Shown here: one piece after another, positions 1 through 13,300 of the stretch
How positions within the stretch are numbered: position 1 is the first letter of the stretch
Layout of the letters: every line of letters starts with the position of its first letter
Origin: Meghimatium bilineatum
Lineage: Eukaryota; Mollusca; Gastropoda; Stylommatophora; Philomycidae
Assembly: GCA_034231615.1 (NCBI GenBank)
Contig: CM067316.1
Span: 62,023,353 to 62,087,352, forward strand
Reading direction: 5' to 3'
Length of the DNA stretch: 64,000 nucleotides
The notes under the pieces: generated by a model
What the model was told of the DNA's origin: nothing
What the model saw: the letters and a program-made list of their open reading frames with translations, nothing else
The model's database searches: none
Program-made: the position numbers and the translations under genes

Positions 1-580
1 TCTGACAGTTTTTGTTCCATCAGATCAAACTGTTGGTGTACTAACTCAATAGCTGCTTGATGGCCTCAGCTTCTGCTTCATAATTTGAACAATTTTCACC
101 ACAAGTCACAATTTGTTGTCAGGTCCAACATGCTAACGTATATAGATGCAAAACAAGTGGTCTTGAAAGCAATCCTTTAGTGTAAGACTTGATTGCTGAT
201 GATGGGGTAACTGTTGATGGTTTCTAGGGCATATGTCCTCAAGATTGTTGGTAGTGTTCTCTTATTGGCTGTTTTATCTAGTAATTTTGTTTGGATAGTT
301 GGTTGAAGTTCTCCCAATGGGTGGTCTACGATATTTCTTTTCCAGTTCTGTCTCTTGCAGTACATGTTTATCATCCTCCTCTTCAGACATATCCAGTAGA
401 AAAAATTGTTTTAGTTTTTTTGTTTGTTTCCAAGAATCAATAAGTACTTTATTTGGGTGGTCATTCTATTATCTCTTGTATCTTTCTACAGCTTCTGTCA
501 GTGCTCTATTCCATCTGATATTCAGCGGATCTACAGGTACATTTGCATCTATCTCACATACTGCTGTTGGTGTTCAGCTC
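1..580 (-). mobile_element. LINE fragment: start of RNase H domain (I/Jockey-like)
   Basis: Read on the minus strand, this carries a frameshifted LINE C-terminal region. It contains TANKRTLPTILRTYALETIN and, after breaks, NYEAEAEAIK followed by AIELVHQQFDLMEQKL, the second-acid and helix region of the RNase H domain attached to I/Jockey-type reverse transcriptases. Several stops and frame changes make it dead. It lies in the intron left of receptor exon 7 and runs off the window. Confidence 0.5.
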
Positions 581-581
581 A

Positions 582-611
582 ATTTATTTATACTATCAAA
601 TAATTTAATTA

Positions 612-644
<33 letters not shown>

Positions 645-693
645 ATATATATATATATATATATAATTAAATTATTTGATAGTATAAATAAAT
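582..693. repeat. 34-bp perfect inverted repeat flanking an AT/GTAT microsatellite
   Basis: Arms 582-615 and 660-693 are exact reverse complements (ATTTATTTATACTATCAAAT at the outer end). Between them is a mixed (AT)n/(GTAT)n tract. It could fold into a long hairpin and may be a small foldback element. Confidence 0.8.
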
Positions 694-1024
694 CTAAATG
701 GTATATTACGGGCAGCAGTTGCCACTTTTTAATGAAAAAAATATGTACATTATTTAACGAAATGAAATATCAATAAAGACACATTTCACAGTACATAAGA
801 CTACTGGCGGATCAAGTGAGCTGCCTGCTACACACTGAGAGTCCCCATCCCGTGGATGACCCTGGAGGATGGAGCTCACAGTGTGTAGCATGCTGATGAA
901 TGCAGACATATCGACTTTTTAATCTGAGTTCAGCAAGGTCACAAAACCTGAATAACACTACACATAATATTAAAAATTTGAAATTTGGCCACTGCTCCCC
1001 GTGATTTAAATAGCACATAATAAA

Positions 1025-1183
1025 TAAACATAATAAAACACAACTATACATGATAAAACACAATCATATTACACAGATAAACATGATAAAACACAATCAT
1101 ATTACACAGATAAACATGATAAAACACAATCATATTACACAAATAAACATGATAAAACACAATCATATTACACAGATAAACAT
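1025..1183. repeat. 33-bp minisatellite, about 4 copies
   Basis: The unit is 33 bp and contains CATGATAAAACACAATCATA. Because 33 is a multiple of three it leaves an open frame with no coding meaning. It begins about 57 bp downstream of the donor of receptor exon 7. Confidence 0.9.
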
Positions 1184-1239
1184 AACAGCTGTATGTTTCT
1201 TTATCTATCAAACAACGAACATGATGTACACCAACTGAC

Positions 1240-1393
1240 CTGCCATTAGAGTTGTGGCCGCTGCATAAATTGGGTCACTCCAGTAGTCAGAGTTGAGAAC
1301 TGTTGGATAACATTCCACAGAGAAGTTGTGAAATGTGTACGGATGATATCCACATGCATTGAACGCTGTTACATTCAAATTATCCTGCAGAAT
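1240..1393 (-). CDS. Receptor coding exon 7: end of FN3 domain D2 with YWSDP motif
   Basis: 154 bp, entered in phase 0 and left in phase 1. It encodes residues 288-338. YHPYTFHNFSVECYP is the F strand, followed by NSDYWSDPIYAAATTL, where YWSDP stands in the place of the WSxWS box. The acceptor is AAATTTCAG and the donor is GTCAGT. The next exon (phase 1 entry) was not found between here and the left edge. Tandem arrays lie within about 60 bp on both sides. Confidence 0.84.
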
Positions 1394-4300
1394 CTGAAAT
1401 TTACATTTACAAATAGATGGTTTTTTAATGTGAGGTGTAGCCTGTACAGGACATAGCTATTCAACTAATGTTTAAATGAGGTGCAGCCTGTACAGGACAT
1501 AGCTATTGAACTACTTTTTAAATGAGGTGCAGCCTGTACAGGACATAGCTATTGAACTACTTTTTAAATGAGGTGCAGCCTGTACAGGACATAGCTATTC
1601 AACTACTGTTTAATTTTTACGCAGAACTAATACATCTAATTGTATCGCCAGTACAGTGTGAATGTATCGCCAGTACAGTGTGATTGTATCGCCAGTACAG
1701 TGTGAATGTATCGCCAGTACAGTGTGAATGGTCAGCTTTCTGAGGATAATGAGGGTTGCTCATTATCAACTCTACTACCGAGCTGACAAATTTATAAAAT
1801 TTGTGAACAATTGTTTTGAAATCTGATATTTAAATAAACAGATAAAAATTGAAACTGTGATACCGTGTAAAGAACTTCAGATAAAACTTTACAGAACAAT
1901 GAGATTTACATTTACATAACATAATTTTAATTTACATAATATGATATTTACATTCAGGGAACATGGGATTTACACTTGTCAAATCTGATATTTATATTAC
2001 ATAAAGTTTGCATTTACAGAATATGAGATTTACAATTATAGAAAATATGATTTACAATTGCAGAAACTGTGATTTACATAACATTCATGAGCTTTACACA
2101 AGTGAACATAGAGATAGGTCGCAAATGTTTAATTACAAATGTCTGTCATCTATCATTCAAAAAAAATTTAATGATTAAAATTACAAATTATACCTCTAAA
2201 GTATTAAAAAAAAGGAGTACGAAAATTCTTTTATTTTTTATTATTAAGGATTCTTGATTAGGAAGAAGTGTCACAGTACCGGGGACATTCCCATATAAGC
2301 TCTGCTTGCCATTCTGTCAGCCATCTAAAAGTGTATGAGTACAGTGTCCTAGTCAGTTGCTGATTACGTGTTCTTCTGATCTTTCCAGAGATGGAGCACT
2401 TTCTCCCGTCGCCTCTAGTCACTTCCATTTCTATCATTCTCTGAATGTGTACATTGCCTCGTTCAATCTTGTCTTTTCATAGGGTATCCATGACTGCTCT
2501 AATCAATTCAATCATGTCTCTTCTTCTTATCTCAGTGCCATTCACCAAGGCTTTATCAGCCAACACATTGGCTCACTCATTTCCCGTGACCCCAGCATGA
2601 CCTGGACAGTAGATCTATGTAATACTCTGCGTGTCTTTGAGAAGAGTGACCCACTCAGTTCTGATCATACACTTTTCTATCCACTATTAAGGAAACCATT
2701 CTGTAAATCTGGTCTGAATAAAGTGAAATCAAATCTTCTAACTAGTAGCAGCAACACTTGAATGTTTGATTCTGAAAGTTTATAAACTAATGCTAGTGAA
2801 AAGTTTAAATTTACATGAAATTTCTTATCTCTCCAATCTTGATGCTTAAGTCTGTAGACCTTGTTGCGATAAATCTTAGAGTGATACCATGACAACAACA
2901 AACATCCTGGCAATTCTTCTGAGACAGTGATGGTGAAATTTTTTACTGGTTCAGGTTTTACTGTAGATTTAAAGAATTTACAAAAAAGATTGTTGCATAT
3001 AAAAAATACATAGGGAAATAATATTTTTGTGAAGTAAGGAAATGTTATAGAATCATTTTAAAAATAAATTCAAAGTATGATTAGGAAGTATCATGGAGTT
3101 ATAGAAAAAACCTGAAGGCAGTAGATGGGATTTGAACCTTGTTCATTCAGCTTGCACCTAAAAGCGTATTTTTTTTAATGGTACCAACTTATTATCAATT
3201 GTCATAGAATGATCAGAAATGGTCTGAATATGCAATAATCACTTGGCTAAAGAATACAATGATTATAACGGAATGATCAGCGTGATTATACTGAATAAAT
3301 ACTACTCAAGTGTCATGTCTCTGATCAAATAAACATGGAGCCTATTAGTCATTGGTTATAATTCGCTAACGTCCATGTGTTGCCGGGCCAGAGAAGGGAG
3401 CAAACAATAGCAACACTGTTTACCTTCCATGCATGTTATAAGAGGTGACTAAGGAGGTTACGGGGTGGAAGTGGCTGCCCCATCCAAAATAGCGTCACAG
3501 TGAACAAAAGCCATGCTGAAGTCGGATGTATCCGTCCGAATGGCAACATATCGAAGCAATGCTGTAGACCATGATACATTGCATTATGTTCCCCGGACTA
3601 CAACCTGCTAATCTGCAGGAGTTTGAGAACGAATACAGAAAAATAAGAATTCGCTCAAGCTGCATGTGAATACAGATAAACTTTCTAAAAGAGGCAATAT
3701 TTTTAAAATACCGTATATACGTATAAACCCATCCAATAATAAGCAGAGCATGTGATTTCAGCATTCCACAAGTGTTGAAAGTCTAAAATCCGTTTATAGA
3801 CCGACGTAGAAATAACATAATAATGTCGTTAATAATACCGTGGAATCTCGTTATTATAAGATGAATCTATATATCTATACGCTGATCCCTTATTGCCTTG
3901 TGGCGTCAGGAGTAGAAGAGTTCTCTGGAGATGGCCTTTGCATGCGTTTTATATATATAATCGAGGTACTTGCTGCCTCCCTTATTTAGATGGTCCAACA
4001 CTTACGTGATCTATTGCTGTTGTATCACTTGTTGGGGAACACTATCTGCTGGTAGTCTGCTGACGTGTGAAAACCATTTGATCTGCTGTCTCTTAATAAT
4101 AATGAATGGACATGCTAAATGGAAATTAACACAAATTTAGCAACAGTAAGATGCAAGGGCATTCCTTTCATTTACCCCACTCACATTACCTGAATGAATG
4201 AAGGAATGAATATGGCCGCTGTATTCTGGGAGCAAACAGATAATGTTGTCAGAGATAATACAGCATGGCCTTCCCTAACCACCAGGCATTGTTCCTAGTT

Positions 4301-7300
4301 ATCTTATTCAATCTTGAATGTTAGCCACTAGTGTCAACTCGGATGTGTAAACTCCAATGTTTTCTTAATACCTGGCACTCATGAATGATGTCTATAGACA
4401 GTGGTGCCAATGTGGAACAACAGACCATACTTTCCTGGATGAATTGTTTGTGTTTGGTGTAGTTACAGGGTAGTGAATAGTAATTACTAATTATCTTTCT
4501 GCAGGGTTCAGATGACATTAAAGCAGACAGTAAAGTCTAAGCAGGAAACGATACGATGAAAAAATTATGCGAAAGGGGCACCATTTATTTTTATTGGATA
4601 CAGAAGACTTTGAGCTTCATTACCGTATGTTTACTTTTTAGGGAATACCTATATGATAGTAAGAGAGGATTGTGAAATAAACCTACAGGCATCAATTACG
4701 GGAGAATGACATGTTTGGAACCACTTTTCAAAAACGAGAGGCACAGAGAAGATGCCTTTCACGAATGATTACAGCTGCTCCCCTTCCCTCCAACACCAGT
4801 TTTAAAATAAAAATCGCAAGACTGTCTAAGCGCATGAAATTCTAGAAGTGCCAACTTTGTGCAAGACCACCATGTGTAGAAGACCTCTGCACAGAATTAA
4901 TTAGAACTTCATTCATTACATTTTTGATTATTGTCGCTGGTCACTATTTATATACTTGGAGTCGTATGTACTAGTAGTTGCATAAATAGACAAGGCCAAC
5001 CAGGTACATGCATGGAAATAATCAAAATCGGCCATTGGGGTCATGTTTACATTTTCTGTACAGAGATCTTATAGCACAGTAGACAGTCATTGTTTGTGCA
5101 TACTGTCACCTGTGTAAAACATCACGTTTCCTATTTGTGTTTACTGTACCGGTAAAGCAGTTTATCGCAATTGTGAAGTGGAAAGCATGTGGCATAGAAG
5201 TTCTTTTGTTTAGCCTAGGTAGTGTTTTGGACACTATCATGAAGTGTCATATCCGCAACGAAGGTTGGCTGCAGCAGACATCCAGTCTCTTGTCTTGGTG
5301 GTGCACTCTGCTAGACTGTAGCTGACCATCTCTTGATGTTACTCTCCCACTTGTATCTCGTGCTTGACTTAACCCCTCGTTTCAGACGAGGAGAACATGT
5401 GTGGTAGGCCTACACATGTGACATCACGGATTTCATCAAACTGATGTCGTATTTTCAGTAGAATTCTGACTGTGGAAGGATTTGAATGACTGTTTTTAGG
5501 CCTACTGGTACAAGTCACTTTTTTTCTCTGTTACGTTTCTACAGCTAATTTTGTTTAAACATTTTGTGGTACGCAAATCAAACCCACTTTAATTTTGTCT
5601 GTTCCTATAGAAGTATCTACCAAAACACTACGCAGTAGACTAGGCCTAGATGATAAATGTGTATTTAGTGTTTACCAGGTAAACACTACACTAGGCCTAG
5701 ATGATAAACGTGAGTTACCAGTAGATCGGCATAAGCTATTTCATTTGTTTTTTTCATAGACCTTAAACATATTTCAGAAAATAAATAACATTAGATACTG
5801 GTATATTATAGCTTTAGGTATTTTATCCTGGCTTGAGTATATACGAAAAAAACATGCACGTCACTGGTTTTTATTTAACAGGTAAACTTTTGCCAGCCAT
5901 CTGTTACTAGGATTTTACATATTTAAAAAAAAATTGACATGTACTCGTTTATAGGCAGAGACTCCTAAAACAATTTTGGATACATGTCCACAATTCTCTG
6001 CTTATACAAGGTAATTTACTGTAGGTGTTCTTTTACAAATTTACAATGAGAAGAGTGAAGGAAATACAAAGGAATCCAGCGTGTAGCCAATTGAATTTAC
6101 AATGATGTGCTGCTAAAGGGATGATTATTGCTTAATCCTCTCCTGTGCTTAGTGAGGACTTTCTGGCAATGATTTACTTGTGTTTACCAAGGGCTTTCTG
6201 GCAATGATTTAGCTGTACTTAGCAAAGTTAGTTAGTCATCGGATCATCATCACTGCAAACTGGACACGTCTATAGTTGTTCCGATCTCTTCCTGAGTGCA
6301 TCCACCATTACACTTCTGTTGACCGTATTGATCCTCTGCTAGTTGACCTTCATTCTTCTGTGTCCTCCAAAATCCTCTGTGTCCTGTGTTCACTTCTAGC
6401 AACACCGCATTTCAAACCCTGATCTATAATCCTGGCCATTGAAAAGGAATCATCATCCATACTAGTCTCACTCTCGCATGCTATATCTCTTATTGAGTTC
6501 AAAACGTCAGCTTGATCCATTGCCATATCGCCCTGTGCCACAATCGTGCATGACGCCAGTTGATCAGCTCTTTCATTATCTAGAGCATCCACATGTCCCG
6601 GCACGAAAATAATTGTAATTACTTTCAACCTTGCCTTTCTCAAGGCCTCAATCCACTGTTCGCGAACAAGACCCACTTGTACCTTCCTAGGAAGGTAGTC
6701 TTCGCTAAGGCTTTCTAGCAATGATTTAGCTGTGTTTAGCAAGCGTTTTCTTGCACTGATATAATCTGATCTTCCGTTTGCTGCTAAAATATCAACTGCA
6801 AACGGCAATTGATTTAATACACAAATGATGAAACAATAACGGAATCTTCGTCATTCATTCTCAAACTCCTGTAGATGAGCAGGATATACTCCGCAGAATG
6901 GAAAGGCACACAGCTTGGTGGTGGTATCTGTGTTACTCAACTTGACACGTCCAACTTCAGCACAACTTCTGTGAAATTTTGACATTTCAATAGGATGAAA
7001 CTTCATTACACAGATGTAAGGTTATATAAATTCCAAGTTAGACATACAAGATTTAAATCAGTGATTAAGCTATTTGTACGTACCAATTGTGGAAAGGTTG
7101 ACTGTAAACACACTAGTAGCTCTGGCACTTTTCCTAGTGTTGGCCACAGTGACTTGAACAGAATAACTATCAACAGGCTTCAAATCTTCTTTGTTCCATG
7201 TACAACTGTTAATGTTTGGAGTAGGGCAATCCAATAAACTGTAAAATAGGTCCATAGAAATATCAGTGCTGCAAATTGTGATCAGAACTATTTGTAATGT

Positions 7301-10300
7301 AGGGAGACCACTTGTGATGTAGGGAGACCACTTGTGATGTAGGGAGACCACTTGTGAACAGAAATTATTGCCAATAATTAAATGTAAATTATGCAAGTTA
7401 GTTAGTTAGTTGTTGGATCATCATCACTGCAAACTGGACACGTCCATAGTTGCTCCGATCTCTCCTTGAGTGTATCTGCCATTACACTTCTGCTGACAGT
7501 ACCAGTGCTATGCTGGTTGACCATCATTCTTCTGTGCCCTCCAAAATGTTCACTTCTAGCAACACTGAATTTCAATCCCTGATCTTTAATCCTAGCCATT
7601 GAAAAGGAATCATCATCCACACTAGTCTCACTCTTGTGTTATATCTCTTGAGCAATTCAAAACGTCAGTACGATCCATTGTCCCATCGCCCTGTAACACA
7701 ATCGTGCATGATGCCAGTTGACCCGCTCTTTCATTGCCTACAACACCCACATGTCCCGGCAGGAAAATAAATATAACCACTTTCAGCCTAGCCTTTCTCA
7801 GGGCCTCAATCCACTGTTCGCGAACGAGACCCACTTGTACCTTCTTAATCATACTCATAGTCACTCAAGATGCACACCTGCGTTACCTTCTATGTGCATA
7901 ACCACTCAAATGCCCTGGTCATCGCCATAGTCTCCATGGTCAAACTACTCGTAGTGACCACAAAGGCACCACTCTTCTCCTTGATCATTTTACCTGTGCA
8001 CTGAGCTGTGAAGGTCCAAGCACTGCAAACATGTCTAATCACAGATCCATCAGTGTAAATAATCACATCCCCCTCTTTGGTATTCTCACTGACCAAAGCC
8101 TGCACTTCTTTCTCCACAGCTGTGGGACACCTTTCTCTGCATTCTCTGTTAAAAGATATTACTACTCTCAAACAAGTTTTGAAATCTTGGGGTAGACTTA
8201 TCCATTCTGCACCTGCTGCCACATCCTGCAATCTGCACACGCTTTGTATGACATCCTCAGCACGTCCCATCCACGACCTTTCTCTCTTGAGTCTGCTGCC
8301 TTTAACTTTCTGTATTTCGGAATGCAACGGGTGTTCCTTATCTGCATATATTTGAAGGTACGCCCGTGCACGGCAATACTGTAATCTGTGCTCAGCTGTT
8401 GGACAGTCAAGTAAGTATCGCATAGCTCTTGTCGATGTGTCTCTTGTGCATCCCAGTATGATACGCATTGCTGCATTCTGGATTCTATGCAGTCTTTCGA
8501 TCTGAGTTTGGCTAAGAGTCAGAATTGCCAGTGCATTTTCCACCACAGCTACAACCAAACCCTAGTACAAAAGAAATAACAATCTCTGCTCACACTGCGC
8601 AGCAGCCATAACCTTCATTGCTGCTAAGCCTTTGCCTGCCCTTATGATAATGTGGTCAACATGTTCCCTGAAACTCAGGCTTCTGCCAAAAAATTATTAA
8701 ATTATGCTATGAACTACAAGTATAAAAATGGAAAATCTATAAAGTACAGAAAAACAAAGAAAGATTCATTATTTTAGTTAGTAGAAATGTGGATGAATGA
8801 AAGCCACTTAAAGTGGCAATTATTTTAGTAGAAAAAGGTTACAGACAGAACAAAGGTACTAGAGATCACTAGAGCACTTTAACATGAGAAATATAATAGA
8901 GAAGTGCTGAGAGTTCAATGCAGACATATACACCTGTTTCATTGACTACTCAATGCAGACATATACACCTGTTTCATTGACTACTCAATGCAGACATATA
9001 CACCTGTTTCATTGACTACTCAATGCAGACATATACACCTGTTTCATTGACTACTCAATGCAGACATATACACCTGTTTCATTGACTACTCATTGATAAG
9101 GCATTTGACTGTGTAACACACCAGAAATTATGGAACCTAATATAAAGAATGGTACTGCCCACACCATCTCATTAAAATGATGTACCAGGAGCAACCAACA
9201 AATGTTTGCCTAAAGGGAGAAACATCCAACTGGGTTTAGGTCCAAAAAAGGAGTCAGACGACGGGATTGCATCTTCTTGGTGTATCTGTTTAACATATAC
9301 ACAGAAAACAGCATGCACAATTTATGAGAAGACAAACATTATGAACAGTTTCAAAATTCTAATATCGGACGTCATGAGATTAATGTAAAACACCATCTTA
9401 ATGAATGCCCTGCGGAAACAACTATTACCACAATATCTTTCCATTACTAACACCCTCTGTACAGAAATAATACAGCCGAGCGCCCACCACCACCTAGCGT
9501 AGAGAAGAAAGAGTGAAAGCTCGCAACATCAAGGATCAGATAAGTAAGTTATACTTTCTGCTTCAGCAAGTATAGTCTACTTTCTGCTTCAGCAAGTATA
9601 GTCTACTTTCTGCTTCAGCAAGTATAGTCTACTTTCTGCTTCAGCAAGTATAGTCTACTTTCTGCTTCAGCAAGTATAGTCTACTTTCTGCTTCAGCAAG
9701 TATAGTCTACTTTCTGCTTCAGCAAGTATAGTCTAGTTTTAGCTGTCCAGATGCCCACATACACAAATATATCAATTCTTTCATATATATAATTTCTACT
9801 TGTGTAGTTAAGCATTGTGAAGCACTGCAGATTGTACAGTAGGACTTGTCAGCCTTTGGCCATTTGAGGTGCATTGGCCATAGTCAGATCATGTCTCTTT
9901 AAGGGGATTTCTTTGATTATCTCCAGCCATCTAGTTTTTCTAACAGAAGTAATGGTTATTTCAAAGAAAGAAAATAACACACCTTGCAAGATCATAGTGA
10001 ATGATATAGTATTAAAACAGGTCCACCAATTCCAATATTTAGGTACAACTATTACAGCAGATGGAAGAAGTTCAACAGAAATAAGATGCAGAATAGGACA
10101 GGCAAAAACAACATTCAGAAATAAATGAAAAATATACTGTGTAATATGACCTAGCCATTAGAGGTGAGAAAGAGAGTTCTGCAGTGCTATATAATCCCTA
10201 TACTAACATATGGGTGCGAGTCTTGGACAATAAACAAACTGGAAAGTGGGAGATTGGAGGCAACAGAGATGTGGTTCTACAGAAGAATGCTGAGAATACC

Positions 10301-13300
10301 ATGGACTGCCAGAAAAACTAATGTAGAGGTGTTAAAAGAGTTAAATGCGAAACGGACATTAATCAACAATATAAGAAAAAAGCAATCTTCTTTTTTTGGC
10401 CACTTCATGAGACAGGCAGGTTTAGAGAACATAATCACAACAGACAAGATTGAAGGCACCAGAGACAGAGGGCGACAACGTGAGAAAATATTAGACAGTT
10501 TGACAACCTGGCACGGCAAAGAAACAACAACGACTTTGGTACATAATACTGTGGACAGAGAGCTGTGGAGAGCCATGACCACCTATGCCACCCGGCATGG
10601 CACCTGATGATGATGATGATCTAGTTTGTGGTCTTCTTTGTGCCTCGAAGCCCGATCTTCTATTATTGTATGCACGAAGGGCTGGTTGTGTTGGTTCAAT
10701 TATCACGACCTTCCACCAACCACCTGGTGTGCTATCTTTCGATGTAGTCTTTATTTCTTTCCTGCTATCTTCATTTCTCCATCGGTCTCTTCTGGTAACA
10801 TTTATAGATTTCTTCAAACATCTTATTTCACTGTAATATTTTTCACTGTCTTTGTCAAGGGTCATGCTTGACATTGGTAACACAGAGTTGGTATACAAAT
10901 ACTTAATAGAATAGAAACAGAAATGGAGTTATATATATATATATATATACAGAATACAGAAGACTCATACCATCAGCATTACTTTGGGAAGAAGGCTTGT
11001 ACTCAGAAGGGATAAACAAAATTATTTATACTGTTGAAGTGCTATGGAGCTTCCATAAGAGAAAAGTCTCACTATATAATGTCATCTACTAGAGTTTTGC
11101 TGTTGCATTGTGGTTCGCTTGATCGGCCACTGGTAAGACTTTCAGTCATGTCAACACCATTGAGGACAACTTCTTGAAGTGGAGATGGGACTTAGTCCAG
11201 CAAACAGAGGCTGGAAATTAAGATTGGTCAGGCTATCCCCCTATATTGAGCAGGACCATAGTCCTGCCCAAACAAGCACAAATGCTGAAGTCAGAGATAC
11301 CAGACAGCGAGGCACACCAGCAACCTCGGTATCATGCAACCCGCCTAGTTAACATGTCTGCATGACAAATTACTTGCTGTGTAGACATGTTCAACTGCAG
11401 ATGAGAATAAGAAGAAACTGTGTCAATATTGTATACTCTAGTATGTGACCTGATAAGAACATCAATTGTGTCCAATTTAAAAAAAAAAAAAGCCTAAATC
11501 TAAATAAAGCTTAAGAAAATAGGGTCATCCTTACAGATCCTGGGTCCAGTTATAAACTGTAGTGACTTTAATGTCAGACATGCTCACATAATTTACAGGA
11601 TGTTGCCAGGTACAAGTCATGAACTCATCCCAATTGTAAATCATACACTGAAAGTTGGTCACATTTTGAGGATAATCTGGTAAAGCAAAGAAACAGAGCA
11701 AATACAATACAAACAATAAACAAGTACTAGTACATCAATATGTAGCCTGTATATTAGATATTAACATATTATATTTCTATTGATTATTTCAACCCTGTAA
11801 GTGCAAGAAAGTTTGAATTGGTTTACATCAATAGTAGACATCTTATTTTGGCCTAAGGTAAAATACAGTTTTACTCCAGTAAAAAATGTACAGACATCGC
11901 AGCAAAGCTGTAAACATTGATACATTATTACTATTATTACTTATTATTCTCTAGACTTAAATCCAACTAATCAGCAGAGTTTTTGCAATAAACACACAAT
12001 AATCAGGAAAAGATGTGCCATACACAACATTCACTCATGCTTCACATTCTTACTAATCACTCCAGACTCTTCTAAAATACTACAGATTGTACTAAAGTGC
12101 TACAGATTGTACTAAAGTGCTACAGATTGTACTAAAGTGATACAGATTGTACTAAAGTGATACAGATTGTACTAAAGTGATACAGATTGTACTAAAGTGC
12201 TACAGATTGTACTAAAGTGATACAGATTGTACTAAAGTGCTACAGATTGTACTAAAGTGCTACAGATTGTACTAAAGTGCTACATATTGTACTAAAGTGC
12301 TACAGATTGTACTAAAGTGCTGCAGATTGTACTAAAGTGCTACAGATTGTACTAAAGTGATACAGATTGTACTAAAGTGCTACAGATTGTACTAAAGTGA
12401 TACATAGTGTACTAAAGTGCTACATATTGTACTAAAGTGCTACAGATTGTACTAAAGTGCTGCAGATTGTACTAAAGTGCTACAGATTGTACTAAAGTGA
12501 TACAGATTGTACTAAAGTGTTACAGATTGTACTAAAGTGATACATATTGTACTAAAGTGTTACAGATTGTACTAAAGTGCTGCAGATTGTACTAAAGTGC
12601 TACAGATTGTACTAAAGTGATACAGATTGTACTAAAGTGCTACAGATTGTACTAAAGTGATACATATTTTACTAAAGTGCTACAGATTGTACTAAAGTGC
12701 TGCAGATTGTACTAAAGTGATACCAGATTGCATTAAAATACTACAGAGTGCTCTAAAGTGCTGAAAACTTGTATAAAGTACAACAGAATACTTACACTCA
12801 ATGTAAATATCTTCTGATGTCCCAACTAAGTAAGCATTGTCATTGTACTCATCCTGACAGAAGGTGTCTCCCACATAACATCCATAAGGTCCAGCATCTC
12901 TTAATGTGACATTGCGGATAATCAACATAGCTAGATTAATGTCCACAACTACAACATTAGTTGCTGGAATGCAGATGGCTTTACTTGCAGCCTACACATA
13001 ATAACAAGTATTAATAACTGTTAAGATATTTACTGCAAGTATCATCACACTCATTTTAAAAAAAACATTATAAATCAATGGTTCTAAATATGTTCTTGTA
13101 GGAGGCCTCTGTTTGCTGTAGTTTTTATTTACTCCCAGCAAAATGCTAATCCTTCACAGGGGCTATATGCCCACATTGAGAACATTTTCTCTAAATGATC
13201 ATACAGTTTACTTCCATGTTCTCAAGTTCTGTATGTACTCTGCTTCTCTCAATAAGGTAAAAAACTATTGTCCACCAGAGTAATGTTCAGAACACAGAAC

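Noticed and set aside
4321..4518. Extra receptor exon between exons 5 and 6
   Set aside because: Exons 5 and 6 already join in phase (Val239), and this frame shows no FN3 pattern or matching splice phases.
10491..10898. 135-codon minus-strand gene
   Set aside because: It overlaps the LINE 3' end on the other strand and matches nothing known.
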